Source: DASWVC01 sp036401335 (GTDB lineage Bacteria > Verrucomicrobiota > Verrucomicrobiia > Chthoniobacterales > JAFAMB01). From it: a DNA stretch of 12,882 bases. The notes under the pieces are model-generated. The model saw only the letters and a program-made list of their open reading frames with translations. It did not search any database and was not told the DNA's origin. How positions within the stretch are numbered: position 1 is the first letter of the stretch; every line of letters begins with the position of its first letter. The position numbers were made by a program, and so were the translations under genes. Location: contig DASWVC010000312.1 of NCBI GenBank assembly GCA_036401335.1, forward strand, positions 1 through 12,882, read 5' to 3'. This document shows, piece by piece, positions 1-7,329 of this stretch.

Positions 1-2
1 GT

Positions 3-170
3 GGGGAAAGACATCGTGGTGAGACGGGGGCATTTACCTTACCGCTGTTGAAGATAACCGCGATCGCCCGCTTCGATCCAAAGGCCGGGAAGAGCGAAGT
101 GGTAGCGAAGGATGCGCGCCTGCAATGGCCGGCCAGCATGAACTGGGGGCCGACGGAACAATTTACGTGA
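3..170 (+). pseudogene. 3' end of a Yellow/royal-jelly-like (SMP-30-type) beta-propeller protein, apparently frameshifted
   Basis: The reading frame is open from the left edge and stops at TGA 168-170. It ends with a stretch reading ITAIARFDPKAGK, then DARLQWPASMNWG, which resembles the final propeller blade of bacterial Yellow/major-royal-jelly or gluconolactonase-like proteins (typical form: DPRLxWPDSxxxGPDGTLYVTxSQI). In the frame as given, the expected continuation is lost after NWG and the protein ends PTEQFT. Adding one G to the run of five at 145-149 restores NWGADGTIYVTTFQI, matching the family. The gene is therefore either frameshifted in its last residues or the sequence has a homopolymer error. 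The restored frame would run on opposite the atzF end, so where the intact protein stops is unclear. Such proteins are usually secreted or periplasmic, but the N-terminus is outside the window. Family assignment rests on a short tail and is tentative. Confidence 0.45.
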
Positions 171-184
171 CCACCTTTCAAATC

Positions 185-1909
185 TTAGAAACAGCCGGCT
201 CCCAGGTAAGCCCGCCACCCGCCGTGATCAGAGATGTCCAGGGCGTTAACGACCGCATGCGATTCGCAGAGAAAACCTTTGACGCTCCGGCCGTCCACCA
301 GGTTGACGCTGCCGATGGCCAAAGGAGAGGGCACCCTGGCCACAAACCGTCCGAATGCTTCGTCGGAAAGGCGGTAGACTTCCACCTCAATAGACGTCCC
401 GGTTTCCCCTCGAACCATGCCCGGTTTTGGAGGGGTGGTGCCGGGCAGTGCGTAAAGCCGGTAAAAGGGAGCGGTCCGGGTCGCCTCGACAAAACAGGCG
501 TTTAATTCCTGCAGCTCCCGGTGCAGCGGCAGGCCGCTCAGGTGAGCGCCTACGACTGCCAGCTCGACTCCGGCCGGAGTGGACACCGCCACTGGTTCTC
601 CCAACCATTCCTTGCCGATCCGCGCCAGGGCTTCGTCCTGCCAGGCAGGGCCAACGAAGGTGATGCCGAACGGAAGACCCTCCCTGGTGCGTCCCGCCGG
701 GACGGCAAGTGCGGAAAGGTCGAGGAGGTTTACAGAATTGGTGTAATACCCAAGCTGGGTGTTCGGACGGATGGGATCGGCCAGCAACTCCTCCACCCGG
801 TAATGGCCTGGGGCGGTCGGCAGCAACATCACGTCAATGCCGTCCCAGACTTTCGACGCAACGCGGCGGAGCCCGGCGAGGCGATCGAAAGCGGCGAACG
901 CATCCACGGCACTGTACTTTCGTTCGCCATCGAAGATGGAACGCGTCACCGGATGGAGTGAATCCCGGTGGGACTCGAAAAAGGGGCGGATGCCGGCGAC
1001 CCGCTCTGCGACCCAGGGGCCGCCGTAAAGCAGTTCCGCTGTCTCGCGAAACGGGGTAAAATCGATCTCGCACAGGCTCCACCCCATCGCGCGGGCGCGG
1101 TCAACGGCGGCCGCAAAGGCCAACGGATAAGGTTTGTCACCGAAAAACTCGAGTTTCGACGGGATGCCAACCCGGGGCGGAAACGGCAGAAAGGAAGGCG
1201 GCGACGGGCGTTGCCGCGAGTAGGGATCGTCAGGATCCCACCCGTCTATCACGCCGAGCACGGTTTCGGCTTCATTCACCGTGCGGGTAAAGATTGAAAC
1301 GCAATCCAGTGAGCGGCAGGCCGGGACCACGCCTGCCGTTGAGACCCGGCCACGGGTCGGTTTCAAACCGACCAGCTCGTTGAACCCGGCCGGGACGCGG
1401 CCCGACCCGGCCGTGTCTGTGCCCAGCGCGAAGGAGCAGAGGTTTGCGGCCACCGACACCGCGGCCCCGGAGCTCGATCCTCCACTGACCCGTGTATCGT
1501 CGAAAACAGAGCGCGGAATGCCGTAAGGTGAGCGGGTGCCGACCAGCCCGGTGGCGAACTGGTCCAGGTTGGTTTTGCCAATCGGGAGGGCACCGGCCGC
1601 AATCAGGTCGCGGACGCATTTGGCGGACCCTTCGGGCACGTAAGAAAAATCCGGACACCCCGCCGTGGTGGGCAGGTCAGCGAAATCGATGTTGTCTTTG
1701 ATCGAGAAGGGGATTCCGTAGAGCGGCAGGTTCGGGGAAAGCGCTTCCAGCCGCCTGGCCCGCTGCAAGGACTGTGATTCTGGCACCAGCGAGATCCAGA
1801 CGGCGTCTTCCCGCTGCCGAAGGCGCTGGTAAACTTCCTGGACCACGTCTTCCGGGGTGAAACTGCCCCGGCGGTAGCCCGCAAGCAGAAAGGGAATCGA
1901 AAAGTTCAT
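185..1909 (-). CDS. atzF: Allophanate hydrolase (EC 3.5.1.54)
   Basis: It hydrolyses allophanate (urea-1-carboxylate) to ammonia and CO2, the last step of ATP-dependent urea use and of biuret/cyanurate breakdown, in the cytosol. From ATG 1909 the protein has 574 residues. Residues about 25-435 are an amidase-signature domain with the full Lys-cisSer-Ser triad: K71 (SIKDNID), S145 (SGGSSSG) and S169 (TDTAGSG). The motif PACRSLDCVSIFT separates AtzF from GatA-type amidases. Residues about 448-574 are the small AtzF C-terminal domain (AVVGAHLSGLPLH, RTAPFYRLYALPG, KGFLCESHAV, GGWRAYLG). The whole reads like the 605-residue Pseudomonas AtzF. The start is uncertain: an in-frame TTG at 1999 would add 30 residues and leave 26 nt to the divergent gene; ATG 1909 has no clear ribosome binding site but begins close to where the family similarity starts. 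No urea carboxylase, biuret or cyanurate hydrolase gene adjoins it. It converges on the propeller gene with about 14 nt between stops. Confidence 0.95.
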   Translation of the reverse strand: MNFSIPFLLAGYRRGSFTPEDVVQEVYQRLRQREDAVWISLVPESQSLQRARRLEALSPNLPLYGIPFSIKDNIDFADLPTTAGCPDFSYVPEGSAKCVRDLIAAGALPIGKTNLDQFATGLVGTRSPYGIPRSVFDDTRVSGGSSSGAAVSVAANLCSFALGTDTAGSGRVPAGFNELVGLKPTRGRVSTAGVVPACRSLDCVSIFTRTVNEAETVLGVIDGWDPDDPYSRQRPSPPSFLPFPPRVGIPSKLEFFGDKPYPLAFAAAVDRARAMGWSLCEIDFTPFRETAELLYGGPWVAERVAGIRPFFESHRDSLHPVTRSIFDGERKYSAVDAFAAFDRLAGLRRVASKVWDGIDVMLLPTAPGHYRVEELLADPIRPNTQLGYYTNSVNLLDLSALAVPAGRTREGLPFGITFVGPAWQDEALARIGKEWLGEPVAVSTPAGVELAVVGAHLSGLPLHRELQELNACFVEATRTAPFYRLYALPGTTPPKPGMVRGETGTSIEVEVYRLSDEAFGRFVARVPSPLAIGSVNLVDGRSVKGFLCESHAVVNALDISDHGGWRAYLGAGCF

Positions 1910-2025
1910 GTTTTGGTTGGTCGGGGTGATGGCAGCCAAACGCTGGCCGGCCGTCACCAGCGAAAACGGGTGTATCCCCCATGGTTCTGCTCCATTCAAC
2001 GGGTTTTGCTGTTAAGGTCTGACCT

Positions 2026-4425
2026 ATGGCCGCGAAAATCGACCTTCACCTCCACTCCCGTTACAGCGATCGGTCCGCCGAATGGCTGTTCCGCCGGTTC
2101 GACTTTCCGGACAGCTATTCGGATCCGCAGCTGCTTTACGAAAAGCTGAAGGAGAGGGGAATGACGTTCGTCACGTTCACGGACCACAACTCCATTGCCG
2201 GCTGCCTGGAGGTAGCGGACCACCCGGACACTTTTCTGAGCGAGGAAGTCACCGTCTGCTTCCCCGAAGACCAGACGGCCGTGCACCTGCTGGTCTGGAA
2301 CCTGACGGAGCCGCAACACCACGAAATTCAAGGCTTGCGAGGGAACATCTACGAACTTCAGGCTTACCTTGCCGAGCAGGGGTTGGTGCACGGAGTGGCC
2401 CACCTGCTGTATGACAAAGACCGGCACCTTACGGCCGATCACGTCCAGCGCCTCATTTTGTTATTCAAACACTTTGAGGGTCTGAACGGGCTCCGCGACA
2501 GTTTGCTGAGTGAAGTCGGCCAGTTTCTGCTGCGGGCTCTCACCCCGGAACTGATCGACCAGTTTGCCAGCCAGCAGAACCTCGCGCCGACGCACCCGGA
2601 GCCTTGGCGCAAGGTCTTGACCGCCGGATCCGACGACCATGCCGGGGTGTTTCCGGCCTCCGCCTACACCGAGACGCCGGCCGGTCGTAGTCCCGCAGAC
2701 TACTTCGCTTTTATCGCCCAGGGCAATTGCCTCACCCGCGGCCGGGGCGGCACGCCGATCGGCATTTCGCACGGGCTTTACAACACCGCGCACCAGTTCG
2801 CTAAAGGTAAATTCTCTTCCCTGAGCCCGAACCTCGGCTTTCTGGAACTTTTCTTTTCCCGATTCATGGAGGGCAAAAACCCGACGCAATTCACCTTGGG
2901 TGAGAAAATCGCCCTCGTTTCAAACGGCATTCTATCGGGCAAGATCTTTGACCTGGTTAAACCGGCCAACCTTTCCATCTGGCCCGAACTTGCGACGTAT
3001 TTTGGCAGTCCGGAAGTTCAGGCGCAGCTGGCCCGAGAGACCCAGGGAGTGCCGGAACCGGAGCGGCGGGCCTTTCTGTTGGTTGCATTGGTGTGCAACC
3101 AGCTGGCTTTCCGGTTCTTTGACAAGTTCGTGAACCAGATCAGCGGAGGCAACGTGATCGAGGCGGTCCAGAGCCTCAGCGCCCTGATGCCGATGGGGTT
3201 GCTGCTAGGGCCTTATTTCTACGGCTTCCACAGCCAGGCCCCGTCCCGGCGCCGTCTCCAGGAAATTTGCGAAGGGACGGTTCACCTTGTACCGCCGGAA
3301 TTGGCCAACACCAAACGCGCCTGGTTCACCGATACCCTGGAGGACGTGAACGGTGTGGCTAACACCATCCGCAAAATGACGGCCGCCGCCCGGGAAGCAG
3401 GCGCAGACCTTACCGTGGTGACCTCGCGCCAGAGCATCACACTGCGCGACATTCCGATCCGGAATTTCGAGCCAATTGGCGAGTTTGAACTGCCCGAATA
3501 CGAACTGCAGAAGCTGAGCTTTCCGCCGGTCCTCAACATGCTGGATTACATCCAGCGGGAACGTTTTACCGAGGTGATCATCAGCACACCAGGGCCGGTG
3601 GGACTCACTGCCCTGTTGGCGGCAAAAATGTTGGACCTGAAGACCACCGGAATCTATCACACCGATTTTCCACAGTACGTCCGGATTCTGACCCAGGACA
3701 ATTACATGGAAACATTGGCCTGGAACTTCATGCATTGGTTCTACTCCCAGCTGGATCTGGTGTACGTCAATTCCGAGTACTACCGCCAACGGTGGATCGA
3801 GAAAGGCCTTTCTGAGCGTCGACTCAAGATTTTGCCTCGCGGCCTTGACACTCACCTCTTCACGCCAGAGCTGCGCGACCCCCTTTTCTGGCGGCACTTC
3901 GGCAAAGAACCGGATGAGCTCGGGTTGCTCTACGTGGGCCGGATTTCCCGTGAGAAGAACCTGGAGGTCGCTATGAAGGCCAGCCAGTCCTTGCGGGCTG
4001 AAGGCCTCAAGGTGCGCATGCTGTTGGTCGGGGACGGACCTTACCTGAAGGAACTGCGGGAGCAATACCCGGAAAGTTGTTTTACCGGCTACCTGGACGG
4101 CAAGGAACTCGCGACTGCTTATGCTTCCGGAGACGTGTTCCTCTTTCCGAGCACCACCGATACCTTCGGCAATGTCATTCTGGAAGCGCAAGCCGCCGGG
4201 CTGCCCTGCGTGGTTTCGGACCACGGCGGACCGCAAGAGCTCGTGCGCCACCGCGTTGACGGGTTTGTGACCCGCGCCTTGGATGCGGCCGATTTTGCTG
4301 CTGCCCTTCGCCGACTCGTCCAGGACGCAAAGCTGCGCCTGCTGATGGGACAACGGGCCCGTGAACACGTTTTGACCCGTAGCTGGACCAACGCATTCCG
4401 GCAGTTCTGGGAGGGGACTCTTTGA
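2026..4425 (+). CDS. PHP-domain metallohydrolase fused to a GT4-type glycosyltransferase
   Basis: This is a 799-residue two-enzyme fusion. Residues 1-250 are a PHP (polymerase and histidinol phosphatase) domain with metal-ligand motifs in order: HLHS at 8-11, FTDHNS at 51-56, E74, H126 in VAHLL and GSDDH at 201-205, so the site looks intact. Residues about 430-799 are a GT-B glycosyltransferase of family GT4: EDVNGVANTIRK at 439-450, TGIYHTDFP at 541-549, LYVGRISREKNLE at 635-647, and TDTFGNVILEA at 711-721, where D712 stands in for the first Glu of the E-x7-E motif and E720 is the second. This part resembles MgtA/SqdX-like transferases that use nucleotide sugars. Residues about 270-430 are mostly helical-looking and unassigned. 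There is no signal peptide; the protein is probably cytosolic or membrane-associated. ATG 2026 has AAGGT about 9 nt upstream. Donor and acceptor cannot be told; a role in lipid or surface glycosylation is inference. The hairpin at 4429 begins 3 nt after the stop. Confidence 0.9.
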   Translation: MAAKIDLHLHSRYSDRSAEWLFRRFDFPDSYSDPQLLYEKLKERGMTFVTFTDHNSIAGCLEVADHPDTFLSEEVTVCFPEDQTAVHLLVWNLTEPQHHEIQGLRGNIYELQAYLAEQGLVHGVAHLLYDKDRHLTADHVQRLILLFKHFEGLNGLRDSLLSEVGQFLLRALTPELIDQFASQQNLAPTHPEPWRKVLTAGSDDHAGVFPASAYTETPAGRSPADYFAFIAQGNCLTRGRGGTPIGISHGLYNTAHQFAKGKFSSLSPNLGFLELFFSRFMEGKNPTQFTLGEKIALVSNGILSGKIFDLVKPANLSIWPELATYFGSPEVQAQLARETQGVPEPERRAFLLVALVCNQLAFRFFDKFVNQISGGNVIEAVQSLSALMPMGLLLGPYFYGFHSQAPSRRRLQEICEGTVHLVPPELANTKRAWFTDTLEDVNGVANTIRKMTAAAREAGADLTVVTSRQSITLRDIPIRNFEPIGEFELPEYELQKLSFPPVLNMLDYIQRERFTEVIISTPGPVGLTALLAAKMLDLKTTGIYHTDFPQYVRILTQDNYMETLAWNFMHWFYSQLDLVYVNSEYYRQRWIEKGLSERRLKILPRGLDTHLFTPELRDPLFWRHFGKEPDELGLLYVGRISREKNLEVAMKASQSLRAEGLKVRMLLVGDGPYLKELREQYPESCFTGYLDGKELATAYASGDVFLFPSTTDTFGNVILEAQAAGLPCVVSDHGGPQELVRHRVDGFVTRALDAADFAAALRRLVQDAKLRLLMGQRAREHVLTRSWTNAFRQFWEGTL

Positions 4426-4428
4426 GAG

Positions 4429-4555
4429 GTGTCGGGGTATCGGAGGATGGGGGTAACGGGGTGGACGCAGGGGGCGGGCAGCATTCGGACGTGATCGTTG
4501 GGGGCAATTACATTTCCGCCACCCCGTTACCCCCCATCCTCCGATACCCCGACAC
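4429..4555. repeat. Long inverted repeat (36/37-nt arms, 54-nt loop)
   Basis: The left arm at 4429-4464 and the right arm at 4519-4555 are exact reverse complements except for one extra base in a homopolymer (five G on the left, six C on the right). The arms contain GGGGTATCGGAGGATGG followed by GTAACGGGGTGG. The RNA would form a very stable stem of about 36 bp. It lies between the stop of the PHP-glycosyltransferase gene and rpsN. No clean T-run follows the right arm, so it is not a textbook intrinsic terminator, though it could end or protect the upstream message. The size and structure fit a REP/BIME-like or MITE-like intergenic element. I see no target-site duplication, and only this copy is in the window. 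Confidence 0.85.
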
Positions 4556-4618
4556 GTTCTTCCCCCCTGGATTTTGGTTGCAAATAGGGGTGACCGCATT
4601 ATTTTCCCCGCTCTCGTT

Positions 4619-4888
4619 ATGGCAAAGAAAAGCTGGATTGAAAGGAACAAGCGCAAGTTGAGAACGGTGGAGAAGTACGCAGCCCTGCGTGCTGAATTGA
4701 AAGCCAAGGGGGATTACGAAAGTCTTTCCCAGCTGCCGCGCGATGCCAGTCCGACCCGCTTGGTCAACCGTTGCCAGGCCAGTGGACGTCGTCGCGCTTT
4801 CATTCGCCGTTTCCGGCTTTCCCGGCTGGCATTTCGTGAGTTGGCGTCTAACGGCATGATTCCTGGGGTGACGAAGGCCAGTTGGTAA
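4619..4888 (+). CDS. rpsN: 30S ribosomal protein S14, zinc-independent type
   Basis: This 89-residue basic protein is part of the 3' head domain of the small ribosomal subunit. It begins MAKKSWIERNKRKL and ends with the S14 signature: LPRDASPTRLVNRC, then SGRRRAFIRRF, GLSR-like RLSRLAF and IPGVTKASW. It has a single cysteine, so it lacks the CxxC pairs of the zinc-binding S14 form and belongs to the cysteine-poor class (E. coli S14 is of this class but longer, at about 101 residues). It stands alone here, outside any spc-type ribosomal operon. A weak sigma70-like pair, TTGCAA at 4578 and TATTTT at 4600 (16-nt spacer), lies just upstream and may be its promoter. No strong ribosome binding site is visible before ATG 4619. 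The next gene follows after 57 nt on the same strand. Confidence 0.96.
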   Translation: MAKKSWIERNKRKLRTVEKYAALRAELKAKGDYESLSQLPRDASPTRLVNRCQASGRRRAFIRRFRLSRLAFRELASNGMIPGVTKASW

Positions 4889-4945
4889 AGTCCTGCCTTC
4901 GGGTTACCCGACGCGAGTGCGTGTGCTAGCGCTCCGACGCGTCCG

Positions 4946-6340
4946 ATGAGTGTTTCTTCTTACCTGTCCACTCTAATCCTCGCCGGGGACGGACCGGCTT
5001 CCTTTGAGTTCGGGTCCGTCTTCGGGCATCTGCTCGTCATTCTGCTGCTGGTCCTGCTGAACGGGTTTTTCGTCGCTTCGGAATTTGCCCTGGTTAAAGT
5101 CCGGACCAGTCAGCTGGATGCCCTGGAGGAGGAGGGGAATACCCAGGCGGCTTTCACGCGGGACATCACGTCGAACCTCGACGCCTACCTGTCTGCCACG
5201 CAGTTGGGCATCACGCTTTCCAGCCTCGGTCTGGGCTGGCTGGGCGAGCCCTACATTTCGCGGATCCTGGAGCCGTTGCTATCGTTCATCGGGCTGCGTA
5301 GCGTAACGCTTTTGCACGGCGTCTCGTTCGCGCTGGCGTTCGCCATTATCACCTACCTGCACATCGTGCTTGGCGAGGTCACACCAAAATCCCTGGCCAT
5401 TCGCAAGGCCTTAAGGCTCAGCCTTTGGATCAGCGCGCCCCTGCACGTGTTCTACGTCGTTTTCCGTCCCGCGATCTGGTTCCTGCAAAAATCCGGTGAA
5501 TGGATCCTTCGGGTCTTGTTCCGCATCAATCCAGTCGCTGAAACCGAACTCGGGCACAGCGAAGAGGAGCTGCGTGTGATCCTGACGGAGAGCGACAGCG
5601 GATCGGAGGTCACGCCGTTAAGTAAGGAACTGCTCATCAACGCCCTGGATTTCCGTCGGCGCGTGGTCCGCGACATCATGACCCCAAGGGGCGACGTGGT
5701 CTACCTCGACATTCAGGACAGCTTTGAAGCAAATTTGCAGGTGGCGCTCAAGTCGGGCCACACCCGGTTTCCGCTGGTGCAGGCGCACCTCGACAACACG
5801 GTCGGCCTCATACACATCAAAGACCTGATGCGCGAGATGAAAAAGGAAAAGCCGGACATCCTCGCCGTCAAACGGGAACTTACCCCGGTGCCTGAGTTCA
5901 TGCCCTTAGAAAAGCTTTTGAAGCTGTTTCTTGCCAAACGGGCGCATTTCGCCGTGGTGGTGGACGAGTACGGGGGAGGGGTCGGGATCGTCACGCTCGA
6001 CAACGTGCTTGGAGAGCTGGTTGGCGAAATCAAAGACGAATTCGACCAGGAACAGGTCCGGGATTTTGTTCGATTGAACGGAGAAGAGTTTGTCGTGCAA
6101 GGCCAGGTGAACCTTTACGAGTTGCAGGAACTGGCGGGTCTCGAACTTGTTGCCATCGACGTCAGCACGATCGGCGGTTACGTTATTCAATTGCTTGGCC
6201 ACCTGCCGAAACAAGGCGAACAGGTCACGATCGCCGATTACCTGGTCACGATCACCCAGACGGATGGTCGTCGCATTTTGCAGCTGCATTTCAAACGGCA
6301 ACCGCTGCCGGCCGACACGCAACAGCGTTCTGCGGCGTAG
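4946..6340 (+). CDS. CNNM/CorC-HlyC family membrane protein (DUF21-CBS-CorC_HlyC)
   Basis: This 464-residue inner-membrane protein belongs to the family linked to Mg2+ or Co2+ export and often annotated as hemolysin-like. Residues about 25-200 are the CNNM/DUF21 membrane domain, with hydrophobic segments near 28-48, 85-120, 122-145 and 155-180 and the motifs NGFFVASEFALVKVR (39-53), ATQLGITLSSLGLGWLGEP (84-102) and HIVLGEVTPKSLA (139-151). Residues about 243-360 are a CBS pair starting at DIMTPRGDV and including DEYGGGVGIVT (340-350); such pairs usually bind adenine nucleotides. Residues about 372-450 are the CorC_HlyC domain, seen in GQVNLYEL and STIGGYV. Length and domain order are normal for the family. 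No ribosome binding site is evident before ATG 4946, so the exact start is less secure. The transported ion cannot be read from sequence. It converges on the response-regulator gene, 73 nt away. Confidence 0.93.
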   Translation: MSVSSYLSTLILAGDGPASFEFGSVFGHLLVILLLVLLNGFFVASEFALVKVRTSQLDALEEEGNTQAAFTRDITSNLDAYLSATQLGITLSSLGLGWLGEPYISRILEPLLSFIGLRSVTLLHGVSFALAFAIITYLHIVLGEVTPKSLAIRKALRLSLWISAPLHVFYVVFRPAIWFLQKSGEWILRVLFRINPVAETELGHSEEELRVILTESDSGSEVTPLSKELLINALDFRRRVVRDIMTPRGDVVYLDIQDSFEANLQVALKSGHTRFPLVQAHLDNTVGLIHIKDLMREMKKEKPDILAVKRELTPVPEFMPLEKLLKLFLAKRAHFAVVVDEYGGGVGIVTLDNVLGELVGEIKDEFDQEQVRDFVRLNGEEFVVQGQVNLYELQELAGLELVAIDVSTIGGYVIQLLGHLPKQGEQVTIADYLVTITQTDGRRILQLHFKRQPLPADTQQRSAA

Positions 6341-6413
6341 GGATGGGGAGTGGCCGGTCCTCGTTGTCCTGCGGGTTCCGGCGGCCGTCGATAGAAGCGA
6401 AGGCCCCCAAATT

Positions 6414-6869
6414 TCACAGGGCTGGCTGGGTCACCACGGCGAACGAGAAACTTTGGATGGTCCGCACGATGTGGGCGAAGGCTTCAAAGTCCACCGGTTT
6501 GACGATAAAGCAGTCCGGATGGAGCCCGTAGGCGTCAAGGAGAACCGCTTCCGCTTTCGAAGTCGTCAGAATCACAACCGGGATGTCTTTCAGGTGCTCG
6601 TCGGCTTTGACCTCCGCCAGTACTTCCTGTCCGCTTTTCCGGGGCAGGTTCAAATCCAGCAAGATGATGTCGGGACGCGGGGCGTTGGCGTGTTCACCTT
6701 CACAGCGCAAGAATTCCATGGCTTCCACCCCATCCTCAACCACGTACAGGTTGTTGAGGACCTTCGCATGGGCGAGCGCCTCGCGGGTGATCATCAAGTC
6801 GGTCGGATCGTCCTCGACCATCAGAACGTCGATCGGTTTCAATGGAGAGGCTTTTAGGCTTCGCATCAT
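6414..6869 (-). CDS. Rcp1-like single-domain response regulator (second of a tandem pair)
   Basis: This 151-residue receiver domain has no output domain. Acidic pocket E19-D20-D21 (MVEDDP), phosphoacceptor D72 (IILLDLNLP), T102/T103 (ILTTS) and K124 (IVKPVD) are all present, so it should accept phosphate. Long insertions typical of the Rcp1 family, such as the GEHANAPRPD loop before the aspartate strand, are visible. Rcp1-type regulators pair with phytochrome-like kinases, and the upstream kinase is of that general type. The frame is open to 6965 but that would overlap the upstream regulator; the paired ATGs at 6869 and 6866 are the sensible starts, with no good ribosome binding site. It is a clear paralogue of the gene at 6895-7329, 25 nt upstream. 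It is the last gene of the kinase-regulator-regulator operon. Output must be through protein contact or phosphotransfer; the target is unknown. Confidence 0.92.
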   Translation of the reverse strand: MMRSLKASPLKPIDVLMVEDDPTDLMITREALAHAKVLNNLYVVEDGVEAMEFLRCEGEHANAPRPDIILLDLNLPRKSGQEVLAEVKADEHLKDIPVVILTTSKAEAVLLDAYGLHPDCFIVKPVDFEAFAHIVRTIQSFSFAVVTQPAL

Positions 6870-6894
6870 GTTGTGTAGGTTGCCGGCGCAACGG

Positions 6895-7329
6895 TCAGGC
6901 TGAGGGAAGCACAACCACCTTGAACCAAAAGCTTTGAATCGCTTGCACGATGTCCGTGAAGGCATCGAAATCCACCGGTTTGATAATGTAGCAGTTGGCG
7001 TGAAGCCCGTAAGCCCTGCGCACGTCTTTTTCCGCCGCCGAAGTTGTCAGGATCACAACGGGAATGTATTTCAGGTTTTCATCGGCTTTGATTTCGGCCA
7101 ACACCTCCTGGCCACTCTTTCGGGGCATGTTCAAATCCAGTAAGATGATGTCGGGACGCGGGGCGTTGGCGTGTTCACCTTCACGCCGCAAAATCTCCAT
7201 GGCCGCAACCCCATCTTCTGCCACCTGGAGGTTGCCGACCACGTTGGCCGAGGCAAGCGCCTCGCGGGTAAGCATGACGTCCGTCGGGTTGTCTTCTACC
7301 ATCAAGATGTCAATCGATTTCGCGGTCAA
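6895..7329 (-). CDS. Rcp1-like single-domain response regulator (first of a tandem pair), TTG start
   Basis: This 144-residue stand-alone receiver domain has intact active-site residues: E12-D13-N14 (MVEDNP), phosphoacceptor D65 (IILLDLNMP), T96 (ILTTS) and K117 (IIKPVD). It is closely similar to the next gene downstream across its whole length, including the GEHANAPRPD loop, so the two arose by tandem duplication. The start is TTG at 7329: GGAGG lies 4 nt upstream, no upstream ATG or GTG is available in frame, and the next ATG falls inside the first beta strand. The TTG overlaps the TGA of the kinase gene by 4 nt (TTGA), which suggests coupled translation with the kinase and makes this regulator its likely phosphorylation partner. 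There is no DNA-binding domain. Confidence 0.93.
   Translation of the reverse strand: MTAKSIDILMVEDNPTDVMLTREALASANVVGNLQVAEDGVAAMEILRREGEHANAPRPDIILLDLNMPRKSGQEVLAEIKADENLKYIPVVILTTSAAEKDVRRAYGLHANCYIIKPVDFDAFTDIVQAIQSFWFKVVVLPSA

Noticed and set aside
125..505. 126-residue plus-strand open frame
   Set aside because: Its first residues are the frameshifted tail of the propeller gene; the rest lies opposite the conserved C-terminus of AtzF and reads as noise.
1925..1958. 9-bp stem (one wobble pair) with a 16-nt loop in the atzF/glycosyltransferase gap
   Set aside because: Such stems are expected by chance in GC-rich DNA, and if atzF starts at TTG 1999 it is inside coding sequence; no known regulatory element is recognised.
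3205..4707. 500-residue open frame on the minus strand opposite the glycosyltransferase and rpsN
   Set aside because: It is a GC-driven shadow: it crosses the hairpin repeat and two well-identified plus-strand genes, and its translation shows no family motif.
6147..6857. 236-residue plus-strand open frame across the end of the CorC-like gene and the regulator
   Set aside because: It is antisense to a receiver domain with complete motifs and out of frame with the CorC-like gene; no recognisable domain.
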